Shown here: positions 12,030 through 25,166 of the stretch, piece after piece
How the letters are laid out: each line of letters starts with the position of its first letter
Position numbering within the stretch: position 1 is the first letter of the stretch
Origin: Lottia gigantea
Lineage: Eukaryota > Mollusca > Gastropoda > Lottiidae
Assembly (NCBI RefSeq): GCF_000327385.1
Contig: NW_008706746.1
Location: 8,182,825 to 8,246,824 of the forward strand
DNA length: 64,000 nucleotides
Direction: 5' to 3'
Notes under the pieces: generated by a model
What the model was told of the DNA's origin: nothing
The model's input: only the letters and a program-made list of their open reading frames with translations
Database searches by the model: none
Position numbers and translations under genes: made by a program

Positions 12030-13030
12030 TCCGTTTTGGCATTCCATAATGGTCGCCATACATAATATAAGACTAGTTTATTCTTTTCATGCCATAGAAT
12101 GCGTTTTAAAGAACCCAAACGCCGACTTTGTTCAGTAAATAAAACAGGCTTGACCTACATGATATACGCCTAAGAGGTAAGTTTTGTAATGAGCTCATAA
12201 ATTAGGGGTTTCCAACATCTTTATTTCTATTACGCCTTTCAGGATCCCTGATCAATGACATTATTAACAAAGTAAAGGTGGATTTATACTCCGGACCCAT
12301 CAACCGCCGTAGTACCCTAGCATGTGCTCGTGGTCGGCGGTTGCCACCGTTCATCAGCGGCGCATTGGTTTATACTATTTAAGTCAGCGAGTACTCGCTG
12401 TATAACCGCACAAGTCGGTGTAACATTTTCAAGTGTTCAACTGTGATGAACTTTTACGACGTGAATTTGCGTATGCCAGCGTTTCAACCAAGCACAAGAA
12501 GCTAATAGATATCACAGAAAATCGAATCTTGAAAAAGTCGAGGACAGTATAGTACTAGCGTCTGTCCTTTGACAGCCTCTGATAGTCTAACAGATCATTA
12601 TCGGGTATTAAATTGGATTACAGAGTGGTTGCAGAATGCAGGAAAACATAATGTCACCCCCTCCCGCCACTAATCATAATCTAGGAAAAAATCGCGTGGC
12701 GTATACTTATCTCCGACCCATATTTAAGCCTTCGTTGCCCGTTCCGACAAAAGACTGGATGAAAACGAAGCATAAGATAAGAAAGAAGACAGTAGTTTCA
12801 GCTTTATTAGATTCTTTTTATGCAATTTATATCAAGGCTGCAAGAACTTTGGCATATTCAGAAAATAAAATCAGATAGAGTCATTGAGAATTTGATATAA
12901 AAATATAACATTATCAATTTTCGCTCTAACTGGTTTGATGTCACAGCGAAAAATTAAATCAGATCTCTATCAATATCAATCAAGGTTCCGAGGCGAAAAA
13001 TTCTAGTTATTCAAGGGATGTAATTGAAGA
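12030..13030. other. Gene-free stretch
   Basis: No recognised gene. An 80-codon frame at 12636-12878 (+) has no visible domain. The GC-rich patch 12290-12420 (aaggtggatttatactccgg start) could be an old transposon end but has no partner in the window. Confidence 0.4.
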
Positions 13031-13033
13031 CTG

Positions 13034-13290
13034 CGAGGACCACTTAAACGAATGTAGAAATCCTCTTGCTCTCTCCCTTTTGGGGTTTTCGCATCTATGA
13101 CCAATTTTGTTTATAGAATTAGAATCTGATGTCTGAAATCGCATTGTCTTTGTGGGCTACTTTCGATTCGACAAGCTCAAATTGTCATGGTCATCATCAA
13201 TTGAATACATTGAAGTTATAAAAGGAAGGTTGAATTTGAGATTGAATACTGGAAAGAGTTGGCAAATGAACAACTAGTGTGAGTCTGTGT
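13034..13290 (+). mobile_element. MITE family C, left member of an inverted pair (C2a)
   Basis: It matches the copy at 46434-46909: tagaaatcctcttgctctct, ccttttggggtttt, gatgtctgaaatcgcatt, catggtcatcat, and the decayed terminus agtgtgagtctgtgta. It lacks internal sequence relative to that copy. Its terminus runs straight into the 39-bp array. Confidence 0.65.
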
Positions 13291-13605
13291 ATATTCACTC
13301 TATGCAAGGGAGGTAATTGGAAACAGTGTATATTCACTCTATTCAAGGGAGGTAATTGGAAACAGTGTATATTCACTCTATTCAGGGGAGGTAATTGGAA
13401 ACAGTGTATATTCACTCTATTCAGGGGAGGTAATTGGAAACAGTGTATATTCACTCTATGCAATGGAGGTAATTGGAAACAGTGTATATTCACTCTATTC
13501 AAGGGAGGTAATTGGAAACAGCGTATATTCACTCTATTCAAGGGAGGTAATTGGAAACAAGGTATATTCACTGTATTCAAGGGCGGTCATTGGAGACAAT
13601 GTATG
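13279..13605 (+). repeat. 39-bp minisatellite between two inverted MITEs, about 8 units
   Basis: The unit tgtatattcactctattcaa plus gggaggtaattggaaacag repeats every 39 bp, with single-base variants (caaggg, cagggg, caatgg). It sits exactly between the facing ends of two C-family elements. Open frames on both strands are a result of the unit length. Confidence 0.95.
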
Positions 13606-13870
13606 TGGACCGACTCTGGTAATTCATTTGCCATCTGTTTCCATGTTAAATATCGAAATTCAACCTTCTATTTTTTTTTCCAGAAATCTCATTGAAAACT
13701 TTCCAATATGTCACATGAAAGCCTGGCCAGTGCTTAGTTTCAATATATCATGACCATGAAAATCTTGAACAAGCCAAACTGAAAGTAGACCACTACATAC
13801 AATTCTAGACCAAACATTAGTCTAAGGCATGCAAAAACCCTAAAAGGAGGGAAAAGGAGGATTTCTAAAA
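13600..13870 (-). mobile_element. MITE family C, right member of an inverted pair (C2b)
   Basis: On the minus strand it runs from a cctccttttccctccttttagg-like end to the terminus at 13605 (tgtggaccgactctgg on plus). It shares ttttccagaaatctcattga and ttccaatatgtcacatgaaa with C1. It mirrors C2a across the minisatellite. Confidence 0.65.
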
Positions 13871-14369
13871 AATAACACGAACTACATTCGTTTACAATTA
13901 TATGCATACTGGACTGGTAAGTAAAGGCAGTATTATAAATGTATATATAGATAAATAAAGTAATCAAAACAATAAAAATGGGTTTTGACCATTTCCTAAA
14001 GAGGTATAGTCTAATGTTTCGTTTTAGCGAGCGGGCTATATAGTTTTTATTTACATCCAGTTTTTGTGCTTAACGTTTAAGTATTAACTCCTTTTATACC
14101 TGTAAGACAACCAATTAAATTCTTTTTTTTTGAAATTAAATACTTCGCCCAGATGACCTTTTTACAAGAAAGACTGCCAATATAATACTTTATTATGCTG
14201 AATTAAAATGGCATCGTTCACATTTAAAAATTAAAGTGTGTCCATGTTTTCACACATTAACCTAACTTAATGCAAAATTTGCTACGACGCAGTGTTATTG
14301 TTCATACCTGTGGGCATAATTTCAGTTTATCGGTCAAATTAAAAAGACCTTTAACTAATATTTAAAAGA

Positions 14370-15265
14370 AATCTTATAATGTCTAATGTTTATCCCTTAA
14401 TCAATTTACTTCTCTTCCCACCTGGTACATTAATAGACCTTATTCACGCCTCGTTTTTGAGAGACTGAAAGCGAGGTTTATAAACCAAACAGCAAGAAAA
14501 TTGACTTAAAACTGTCCTTTCTCAGAATTGTGTAAAGGTAAAATTCATATAAAAGTATCATTAAATAGCTTCAAGAATTTAAAATGTAATGATGTAAAAA
14601 ATGATTAGTTTCGAGTTAGGATTGAAGAAGGAGGCTTTAGAGACATCAAGATGGCGATTTTATTCAGTGGCACAATGTTATCTTTTCAAGGTTTGCGTTA
14701 TGAGCCTCGTTCTGTATTCAATATGACGTGAAAAAGGTCTATAACAACTTGAAATTCAAAAGAAATTTATTTAACTGTAATCTGTAGAATTGTATTACTA
14801 TAGATCTAATACCAATAAATCTCCCACGTCCTCAAGTTCAGTAAAACTTAATTCTCTTTTCATCTCTTTTACTTCAGAAAACAGTAGAAAGTTGCTACAA
14901 TTTCCGCTGAATTATAGTCGTTAGTGTTGTGAGAGTATATAATAAAGGATTGTTTGGCTGCATTAAAAAATAACGGTCTTAGAATGATAGGTTTTAGTAA
15001 ACCAGTAGGCAAATAACGACTTTTAATTGAATGTTTTATAAAGGGTTAACCAATCATATCGCACCGTTTATCCACTCTTTCCTGTCCTCTTGTCACAAAT
15101 GATGGTTATTGTGAAGCCACACAAACAGGAAAGATGTTTTTTTGTATTGGTGGTAAGAAAGACTGAATATTAGATGTTGTCGACATAACGATGTTGAAAT
15201 GACTGATGTTTGTGTTTGATACAGGATGTTCAAATATACCTCAAGGATAAGGAAGGTAGTTTACC
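14370..15265 (+). repeat. Inverted duplication, copy A
   Basis: This matches the reverse complement of 25435-25972 across its length, at about 93 percent identity where I aligned it by eye (for example tcctgtcctcttgtcacaaa and gatacaggatgttcaaatat). It is interrupted by a 304-bp MITE that copy B lacks. Both copies hold a possible mini-gene (GT/AG-bounded 72-bp gap), described under copy B. Confidence 0.9.
14436..14739. mobile_element. TA-flanked MITE of 304 bp (Tc1/mariner-like target)
   Basis: The termini are GACCTTATTCACG and GACCTTTTTCACG (reversed). The element is flanked on both sides by TA. The other half of the duplication (25.9 kb, minus strand) reads acattaaTATAAC where this copy reads acattaaTA-element-TATAAC, giving the empty site exactly. 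The interior has no ORF. TA target choice fits Tc1/mariner or related superfamilies, which I cannot separate here. Confidence 0.85.
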
Positions 15266-15269
15266 AAAC

Positions 15270-18200
15270 AATTGAGAGAAAACGACTTAAATATTCAAAA
15301 TTGCACTACCTATAAAAAATGAATTGCATATAAACTACGGTATATTCACTATCATGTTTGATCGTTTTTGGAGGGATAATTAAATTATTCGATAACCAAT
15401 TAATCCTAAAATTAATTTTTGATAACCCTGACTGAAGTGTGCGCGTCTTGTTAGACTAAGGTACATTATTAGGATCTATGAGATTTAGGTTCAATCAAAA
15501 CGCCCTTACTTAAGGTAAGTTCACAGTTCTGAATGGTGGAATCATGTAACTGTATCATAACTTCATACTTCAGTAGGGGTACATGCTAAAATGGAGTAAG
15601 AACAAGAACTTTCAGAACTGAAATACTGATTGGTTGTAAATTTCCGACGCATACTTACTCGAATAGGTAATGTAATTAAACATACAAGATGGCACTCACA
15701 TTAAGTGGACATCAAAACTGTTAATAAACACGACGATTGAATAGTCATTGGACTCTAGGGTTCTTGTTAGCGTATTGAACTCAATAAAGATCTGAGCAAT
15801 TCAAGAAACAATGTATAAAACCACCGAAAGCCTATTAAGCGACATGAATGACATTTTACGGTTTCAACGAGGTCAATGTATTTCCGCCGATTCGAAAAGA
15901 CACTTTGTAAAGATGAATTTCAAAGCTTATTGGGAAGATTTTGCATGACATGTTCTTGATAATGAATTGGCATGGTCGTTAAGCTTAGTAAATATTTTTC
16001 AAAAGAGCGATATGAAACGCCCATAAACACCAATGGAGCATTATATCAATATCAAGGGTGAAAATGTGTAAAATTTTGTTTTACGACACTCCTTAATTTT
16101 GTTCGTGGCATTTAAAACTGACCTGGTGTTCGTGTGTTTTCTAGATAAAATCAGTCCAAGTTAGTAACAAAACATGATAATATGCCTAACAATTTCGACG
16201 GTCATAAGAGGTCCGAGTGTGTTTCTCGATCCGCTGGACCCATTGTTAATAGTCTATGAGCCGGACCGATTTTGATTACCAACTTGATGAACAGATCCAT
16301 TATGTCTGAGTAGCGTCATATCTGAAATGATGAAGAAAACGACCATTGATGTTTCGGGTTGGTAGCTTAGTGATTATATGGTGGCTATAGTTAAGCTATT
16401 TGCAATTTTGTCATAAATCAAGATATCTTCAACTTATGTACGTAAAATAACTTTTATTTTACTTGAAAATGAATATAACAGACATTCATGTGCAGTTTGT
16501 GACATTTTATTGTCATCAGATGTTCAGGAATGTTTATTTAAATTTTATAGCATTTTAAACAATTTTTACAGTAATCGTCAAAATATGTTATTTGAATAAC
16601 CTAGAATGTCAGTCATAGAGGTACAGGACAGGACCAGGAGCTAGTCATCCATTCAAAAGATTTGGTCGACTCGCAAATAGAATTTATGACGCATTGTTGC
16701 AGACAGTTCTGAAACCTCACTACTTAAGTTTTTGAATAATGCGTTTTTTAACAAAAAAACTGAACGTATATAAAATAAATACATCAACAGGAAAATGTGT
16801 TTATGAGAGATTAGAAAGTATCCCCTATTGAATAGTGATTGATAATGTGTAATGTAAAGATGTCTGTTCCTCCACTCAGCCGATTAATTCTACCAAATCC
16901 GTCTTTGATGACTTAGTACACGATAGCCCAGATGTACGTCGACCTGTCAGTGAAAGGTACTTTTTTAGGGTAGTCAACAAGAGTTCTAACGTTAAAATCA
17001 CAGCTGATACGATATCATTTCCAAATAAGAGCACTTTAAATGTACTTTTACTGTACTACTAGCAAAAAGGGAAATGTTTATCAGGACAGCAAACTTTAGT
17101 CTTTACGATGTCCAGAGTAGATTAAAGAGAAGTTGATTGATCTTTGGATTATCTTGGTCTAGACTACGTGTTAACTTTTATCTGTAGAAATTACAGGGCA
17201 TTTTCACAATGTCTTACTATTAAGAACTCCGTCTGCTACCTTGACATCATTAGGCATTTCTTTTTTTAAGTACGAAGCATCGTACAAAACGATTCTTCAA
17301 GCTCTAAATATACGATTTATCTCCCTTGAAAGAGTTGAATCAAATGCTATTTAAACGCCGTGTAAGACATAAGCAGGTTCATCTTCTACTCTGTATACTC
17401 TTCTGTATCAAGTACGTGTTCCGTGATCCCAAGACTTGTTCTGCCACAAATCTTGTATTATCTGATTGCAAAATAATGCAAAATGGATGAAAATCGTAGA
17501 CTCTTTACATATTCATCATTTTGTTTTGTCTTGGAATACTCTCTTAAGATATTTACAACTGATATAAAAGTGCGATATTAAAATACAAATTAACGGAAAT
17601 ATGAATTTTGCTGATGGCAACACGATCGCTCCAATTATAAATCTTTTTTAAATATGGATTGTCTGTCAGACGATGCTTCCATGCCTTTTGGGTAAGTTAT
17701 GATGAAAAGAGAAGAAGAAAGGAAACAAAATGTCAACGTTCGGTTTACTTAAAAAAAGAAAAATGGATAATTGCGATCAATATGTTTCTTAAGAAAATTA
17801 ATGTTTGAATCACGGTATTATTTGTCTGTCTCAGAATAATGTTTCAAGACATTGGCGAGTCACTTGTCGAACATTTATCTTCAACTGGAAAAATAAAAAC
17901 CTAAATCATTTGTCAAACAATCTCACAAAGCTTTTTAACCTGTCTGGAACAGCAAACATTTCCTCTCAAATCGGAAAAAAAATCGAAATATGAACAAGTT
18001 CATTGAGGTTGCGAAACAAAAAGCGCCATTTTGTATTGTTTTGATGTAATACAAACATCTTCAGGAAAAGGCTAAATTGACAGTAGCTTACATTTTGCGT
18101 GTCCAAAGAAACAAAAAACACTCTTAGCACAAACAGGTTAATAATGCTGAAGATGTTAGTCCGAAACTTCTTGAAATTGAGCTTGCCTCTGGGTGGTATA

Positions 18201-19350
18201 TGAATATCTGTTTCCCAAATGAGAGCATCGTTGTTTATTTGGATTATACGACATTTCATCAATAGATATAAAAAGGCTATCAAATATTCAATTCCGGTAA
18301 ATGTCTAAAGCTTCTACTCCTTCTGCCTGTATTGTGGATGGTATTGTGGTATAAACTCAATCCGAGTCAGCCTATGAACTTTTCAGCCCATTCCCGTATA
18401 CGTAAGTTGCTCTAAAAAGAAACAATGCTGTTAGTATCAGGAATATTGAATTTAATGTATATCAAGTTTCACTACTGTGGTATAATCTCAATTAGAGTCA
18501 GCATATGAACTTTTCAGGCCACCCTCATACTACCAGAGAAACAAATTGTCAGTTAGTTCAGACTATAATTGATGTACTTGTAGTTCAATAAATCCAGTTC
18601 GGTGTATGTCAAGAATCCATTTAATAACTTTCTACTTGTCATCTGTTTATTGATAGTAATTAAAATTACTCGTCTCGTCCATTCGGAAATCTCTTTCTAA
18701 AGCATCATTTTCTAATGTCTGTAAATTGTAATCTATTTTTACAACAAAACAAATTTGTATCGACTGAGTGTCTATAAGGTTCGCTAATTTGTGATTTATA
18801 CAATTATGTATTTTGTAAGAATTTAAAATAAATTGCCGCTTATTGCACTATGATTTTAATCTATGGTGCGAAAATCTATATAAAAAATTATTTAGTGCTT
18901 ACTGCATACATCACACTCGATGAACGGAAATATATTACAGGCTCTAACGTAAGATCTACACGTGACAATAGGGGCATAGTTCTGGCAACTTTGGCTGCCA
19001 TTTACTGAGTTACTATCAACTTATCTGTACAAATCTATTTTGAGTTTTTGAAAAACCGGTCATACCTTATTCTTATCCATCAAAATATATTATAAAAAAT
19101 ATCTCATCTGTTTTAAATTCCCATGAGTGATCAATTCGCATCAGTCATATTTTATAAACCACAGGAAGAATTGTCTAGATTTTTAATCAATATTCTTACG
19201 AGAGTTCTCTTACGACTCCACAAATCTTGGGTCATCAGCCAAACTAAAATAAGGTAGGAAACTTGAATATGCAACGGATGATCTTCGATATGTTTACTGA
19301 TAGATGTATTCTATCAGTCTATTTTTTTTAATGTAATTGAAACTGGAACA
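15270..19350. other. 4 kb gene-free stretch
   Basis: AT-rich sequence with no gene I can support. The only internal structure seen is a short direct repeat: ctgtggtataatctcaatta-like segments at about 18340-18395 and 18474-18530 that share gtcagc.tatgaacttttcag. Confidence 0.5.
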
Positions 19351-19357
19351 TAATCTT

Positions 19358-19519
19358 TGTGACAAACCTTATTTGGTATGTCTATTAGGTATTAGAGAAG
19401 TGTGTGTATGAATAGGAGAGTGAGTGATGGGGTAGGAGAGTTCGGTTAGTGATGGCAGAATAAACATGTTAACTAATGAAGGAAGTCTTCTTATTTTCCA
19501 TTGACGAGAGGTCTCCACA
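19358..19519 (+). repeat. 5' LTR of the Ty3/gypsy element
   Basis: 162 bp, TGTGACAAACC to TCTCCACA. It is identical to the 3' LTR except for one A/G difference near its middle. It is preceded by ATCTT at 19353-19357. Confidence 0.97.
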
Positions 19520-20450
19520 TAATTGGCGTCACCGATAGTTGACTTTATAGGACCACAACAGACCTTTCAAAACGATGGAACCGTGATTTCCTTGAGACGC
19601 AACCGTAAGATGCCACAAATTACATTTTTAAAACATTATACCGACAGTGAATAAATATTATGGTTTTGGATCTTCTGAGCTTAGATTGGTAGGCCGATTT
19701 TTGTCCTTTGTGGGCTAACTAACTTTCTAGTATTAGTAGTGGTGGATTCCTGGAAGCAGAAGAACCCTGCAGACGAGATAGAGAACAGTTTGCAATGAAC
19801 TTGTAGATAATTTGTTTTTGTGAGATCCACTCAGTGGCTTACAGATTTGACATTACGCCGGTGAAGTAAAGTGCTATTAGTGGATGACTATACTTGTTTC
19901 GAAGATTCTTTCATAAACTTCAATGTGTTTTCACTCAGTGACAGTGCCTGAATTATATAGCTACCAAAATAGTTTTGTAACTCATGTTAAATGTTTTATT
20001 TTGTGCTATCTTACCTTGAATGGAGTATGCATGTGTGTGCCTATATAGATTATATTTATAAGTGTAATTTTTATTGTACTTTGAAATTGCAAACATAGAA
20101 TTGTATTTGTTTTCTGTCAGTCGATAGTAAAAGCATCGTTATCTAAAAGACTAAAGTTTAAAAATCCAATTACGAAGTAAGACGCATTGTATGCACAGTA
20201 AACTACAAGGTCAGGTGTTTTTAATCCCTCAATTTTTGTTTTTGCTGAGTTTGATATCTGAACATTTATGACGTATACATTCAATGTATATTATCATTAT
20301 TTACTGTTGATATTAAGTTGATGATATTGTTATTCGTGTAGGATATTATTGTATTGTGGAACAGTGTGTATTATTGTATTACCCTATAGTATTGTATGTT
20401 ATAGCCTTTCATATATTATTCCTTAGTATATTTAATATTCAATATTAACT

Positions 20451-21780
20451 ATGGCGAAAAAGGAAGTCGAAAAATTACGCAGAGAATTAGCGGAATTGAC
20501 ATTTAAGATAGATGACGACAGACAACAAACAATTGACGAAGCTTTAAAACGTTTTGAAAGCCAACATAAAGGCACTGTTGAACAATACGAAAATGAACAG
20601 CATCGTTTACGAAATTAAGTTCAAGATCTATCAGATCAGTTATCTAGACGTAGTGACCGACAGATATATAGGGATCATCTTTATATATACGGAAAGGTTA
20701 AAGAGTTCACGGGAACTTTTCACGGAAACGAACCGCAAATTGAAATATTTTTAAAAGAATGGCTTACTAAAGTCCAAAGAGCTTTAGATAATCCATTGTA
20801 TGACGGACAGAAGGGTAAAGTGTTATCATTATTGTTGGAAGGCTATGCTAAAACTAACTGGGAAATTATGCCCGATGCACTTAAATTGGACTATGACGCA
20901 ATTATTCAGATGTTAAAACAAACATTTATTGGACCGTTACATAAACATACAAAAGGTATTCTGTTTAATGAAGCACATATGGAGTCTGATGAAACGTATG
21001 GAGGATATGCGGCTAGATTAAGAATTTTAGCCCGAGAACATTATGAGTTCGAACCGCAAGTGATAGAAACAGTTGTGATAGATCGATTTATGAATACTAT
21101 TCCGGAAAAAGTAAAACGATATATCTATGAACATTCTCAACATAATGACACTATTTTGAAATCTTTAAAAAAGATAATACATATTGCTAAAACTAAACGT
21201 AAATTAGATGAAATGGAATCAGTTTCACATGCTGCCGCAGCTTCCAATATAGCGAGAGCTGAAGATACCCGTCAATATACTGATAGGCCTCCTGAGCCTG
21301 ATTTTAGAAGAAAATCGCCAGACGAACAATGGTATAGAAACCGTGCTAGGTCCAGGCAAAACACCAGCTATGACTCTGATGAACAACAGTCTCGGAATAC
21401 ATACAGGCGAGATAGACGTGATGACCGTTACCAACGAAGACGTATACGAGGTGATGACAACTATAATCACAGAACTGAAGATCGAACATCGAGAAGAGAT
21501 GACAGACAAGATAGACGCCGTACTGACTTCAGGAGTAGCCCTCAGGATAACTTTCAGAATAGATATCAATCAGAACAACGCCAATTCCGCGAAGATTTCT
21601 CCAGAAACAGACAATCACCAAGACGTCAACGCTATTCACCGAGATTTAATCGTCGAGACCCCCCATCATACCGGAGAGTTTGTTTTAGAGACGACGTTTG
21701 TTTTAATTGTCAAGGATTTGGTCATTTTGCGAACCAATGTCCTACTCCGTCAAACCAGTCATTTCCTGTGAACAGTGGCC
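20451..21780 (+). pseudogene. gag region of the Ty3/gypsy fossil
   Basis: It opens with a charged, coiled-coil-like segment, followed by a capsid-like domain with the usual gag aromatic and Arg-rich features, a long Arg/Asp/Gln-rich tract, and one CCHC zinc knuckle (C-F-N-C-QGFG-H-FANQ-C) near 21700. It is part of a broken element. Confidence 0.85.
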
Positions 21781-21799
21781 GTAACAATATTCCCCTACA

Positions 21800-24700
21800 T
21801 CCACCAGTCATTCCTTTCAGATCGGATCCAATACGTGTAGCAATTAAACTTGGAAGTCAACGGATACAATCATTTCTAGATGGTTGAGCAGATGTATCTC
21901 TTATGAATAAATGGTTTTATGACAGATTACCTTCTTCTTGCAAACTAGATTTCAAACCAGACAATGCTAACATTCATTCAGCAAATGCTACGATATTTAA
22001 ATTATATGGTATGGCTACAATAGCGTATGATTTCCATGGACTACAAGATGTTCACCATTTTTATGTTGTAGACAGTTTAACTGAACGATGTTTATTGGGT
22101 AGAGACTTTCTTGTGAAAAACAACATTTCAATTGATTATGCCAAACGTCAAGTCATCATACATTGCCCAAATCAAGGTGATATTTATGTACCAGTAACAA
22201 CTGATCCTCGCGCTCCAACTGTTTCAAGAGTAGCTCTCAGTAGCAATGTCAACATTCAACCCGGTGAACAATTAATTATACCAGTGACTGTAAATACGAA
22301 TAAGCAGATAATATACTATGTTATTCTTGAACCTAACTGTAATGTCACGGAGAAAACAAACATTATGATTGCTAGAACTCTAACCGATGTCAAAAACAAA
22401 ACAGCCACACTTTTGATGATGAACATGGGAGATGACCAAATATCACTAAATAAAGATGAACCAATAGCATGGGCTTGTACCATTGATAAAATCGAAAATG
22501 TATCTGAAGGATTAGTTTCTCATCAGACCATGCATTCAACCAAACAACCTATTTCAAATACAGAGAAAAATTTTGAAGCATCTTCAATGGTAAATAATAC
22601 AAACACCCTTACAGAAAAACAGTGTAATCAACTTAAGGAATTACTTACAGAATATCAGGATATATTTAATGAACCTGGTAAACGATTGGGATATTCTGAG
22701 AAAACATTTCATACGATTGACACGGGTGACAGTCGTCCCATTTCAGTTCCTGTAAGAAGAATTCCATTTCATTTACGAGATGACATGTCGCGGCAAATTC
22801 AGGATATGAAACAACAAGGCATCATAGAAGAGTCAGACAGTCCGTGGCGATTCCCAATTGTCCTTGCCAGAAAACCAGATTCAACATTTCGTATTTGTAT
22901 AGACTTTCGCAAACTTAATAAAGTAACTCGTAGAGACGCTTACCCGCTACATCGAGTGGATCAAACTTTGGATAGTCTCTCAGGTGCTTCAATATTTAGT
23001 ACTATTGATCTGCAAGTGATATGNNNNNNNNNNNNNNNNNNNNNNNNNNNNNNNNNNNNNNNNNNNNNNNNNNNNNNNNNNNNNNNNNNNNNNNNNNNNN
23101 NNNNNNNNNNNNNNNNNNNNNNNNNNNNNNNNNNNNNNNNNNNNNNNNNNNNNNNNNNNNNNNNNNNNNNNNNNNNNNNNNNNNNNNNNNNNNNNNNNNN
23201 NNNNNNNNNNNNNNNNNNNNNNNNNNNNNNNNNNNNNNNNNNNNNNNNNNNNNNNNNNNNNNNNNNNNNNNNNNNNNNNNNNNNNNNNNNNNNNNNNNNN
23301 NNNNNNNNNNNNNNNNNNNNNNNNNNNNNNNNNNNNNNNNNNNNNNNNNNNNNNNNNNNNNNNNNNNNNNNNNNNNNNNNNNNNNNNNNNNNNNNNNNNN
23401 NNNNNNNNNNNNNNNNNNNNNNTCTAATTCAAGATGTTATTCAAATCATACTTAAAACTACCGCAAAACCTTTGAAACCACCACCATCTTTACAACCATA
23501 TATTCGTATCTTAGACTGTTTACGTGTTAAGAGAGGTATCTTATACAAGAAAGACGAAACTCCTGATGGACGTAATGAAGGACTACTCATCATCATTCCA
23601 CGATCTCTAATAGCTGATGTTCTTCAAGCCGCACATGACAATCCGACATCGGGTCTTTTAGGTGAAGAACGCACAATCGACCAAATAAGACACAGGTTCT
23701 ACTGGCCCGGATGGCGCAAAGATGTAAAAGATTATTGTAAATCTTGTTCGATATGTTCCCTACGAAAATCACCAACACCAGGATTAAACGCACCTCTTCA
23801 TCCTGTTATAGCTCATCGACCTTTTCAGATTGTATCTATGGATTTCCAAGGTCCATTACCAAGATCGACTAGAAACAAACGATACATTTTAGTTCTCCAG
23901 TGTAAATTTACCAAATATATAGAAGCATATGCTGTACCTAATCAAGAAGCAGAAACAGTAGCTGAAATTCTTATCGATCGTTTTATACCGCACTTTGGAA
24001 TCCCTGAAGTGATACATACAGACCAAGGTGCATGTTTATGTCGAAGCTTATTACTGATTTGTGTGAGATGTTACACATTCGCAAAACCAAAAATCCTCCT
24101 TATACTCCAAGTTTTAATGGACAGGTCGAACGTTCCTAAAAAGTAATCGCAGAATCGTTGTCTGCAATGGTTAAACAATGTGCTAAAGGTAAAATAGTTG
24201 AATGGGACAAATATATTCCTCTCATTTGTTTAGCTTACAATTCAACAAAACATGCAACCACAAAACATGTCCCTGCAATGCTTGTTTATGGAAGGATTCC
24301 GAGAACTTCTATTGATGTTTTATTTGGAACAAATACATCCACAAATCCCGAAACCGTTGACTCTTATGCACAAAATTTGAGAGATCGTTTAAAAGTTGTT
24401 TTTGAAGAAGTGATTAGGGATACTAAATTAGCAGCTGAACGACAAAAGATTTGGTTTGATAGAAAAGTAAGAGGAGAAGCCTATAATTTGGGAGATCAAG
24501 TATAATTGCGTAGAATGGTTTACAATGAAGGAGAATCAAAGAAATTTGCTGATAGATGGAAAGGCCCATATGAAGTAATCAGTGTTTTAGGCGATGTCAC
24601 ACGAAATACTAGATCCCAAGTCTAATCATAAAGTTGTAGTTCACTTCAAAAACTTAAAACCAGCTAATATTCGTGATGCTAAACAAAATGATCTAAAATC

Positions 24701-24830
24701 CACCAAAGCACTTGAACCTAAACCCGTATCCATATTAAAACCTTCTGTAGATGCTGAACATACCATCAATGCGAGACGTTCTTCCAGAATACCAAAACCT
24801 AAAGTACGTTTTGACCCATCGACTTATTAG
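21800..24830 (+). pseudogene. pol region of the Ty3/gypsy fossil
   Basis: In order: an aspartic-protease-like domain (LLGRDFLVKNNISIDY near 22100); the start of reverse transcriptase (GIIEESDSPW, FRICIDFRKLNK near 22810-22920); an assembly gap 23024-23422 covering the rest of RT and RNase H; then integrase with the His/Cys zinc-binding segment (HRFYWPGW...CKSCSICS near 23690-23755) and the start of the catalytic core (MDFQGPLP). The tail is basic. Broken. Confidence 0.9.
23024..23422. other. Assembly gap (399 N)
   Basis: Run of N inside pol. Its length is probably nominal. Confidence 0.99.
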
Positions 24831-25004
24831 GTGTTTCTTAGGGGGAAGGGGATGTCATTTAAATTTAATTTAATGAAAAGTAATAATCAAAGAAAGGTTA
24901 TAGCATATTTGTTTTGAATAATATATTTATTTTACTGTACTAAATATTACATTATGTTGATTGGAATTCGAAATGTCAGGAGACATTTAAACTTAGGGGG
25001 GCGG

Positions 25005-25166
25005 TGTGACAAACCTTATTTGGTATGTCTATTAGGTATTAGAGAAGTGTGTGTATGAATAGGAGAGTGAGTGATGGGGTAGGAGAGTTCGGTTAGTGAT
25101 GGCGGAATAAACATGTTAACTAATGAAGGAAGTCTTCTTATTTTCCATTGACGAGAGGTCTCCACA
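25005..25166 (+). repeat. 3' LTR of the Ty3/gypsy element
   Basis: 162 bp, directly after a G-rich polypurine tract and followed by the target duplicate ATCTT at 25167-25171. Confidence 0.97.

Larger units (their letters stand above)
19358..25166 (+). mobile_element. Ty3/gypsy LTR retrotransposon (Metaviridae), broken
   Basis: This 5.8 kb element has 162-bp LTRs (starting TGTGAC, ending CA), a perfect 5-bp target duplication ATCTT on both sides, a primer-binding region after the 5' LTR (ttggcgtcaccgatag) and a purine tract (cttaggggggcgg) before the 3' LTR. The order gag, protease, reverse transcriptase, integrase is that of Ty3/gypsy. An assembly gap lies inside pol. The coding part carries roughly five apparent breaks. 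The LTRs differ at a single site, so the insertion looks recent. Confidence 0.97.

Noticed and set aside
11635-12118. Three overlapping minus-strand repeat proteins
   Set aside because: All three frames are open because the unit is 42 bp. This is a minisatellite, not a gene.
12290-12420. GC-rich patch as a promoter or CpG island
   Set aside because: Too short, no downstream gene, and more likely an old transposon end.
13197-13753. Repeat proteins on both strands with KGGNWKQ-like motifs
   Set aside because: Product of the 39-bp tandem unit. Both strands and two frames are open at once.
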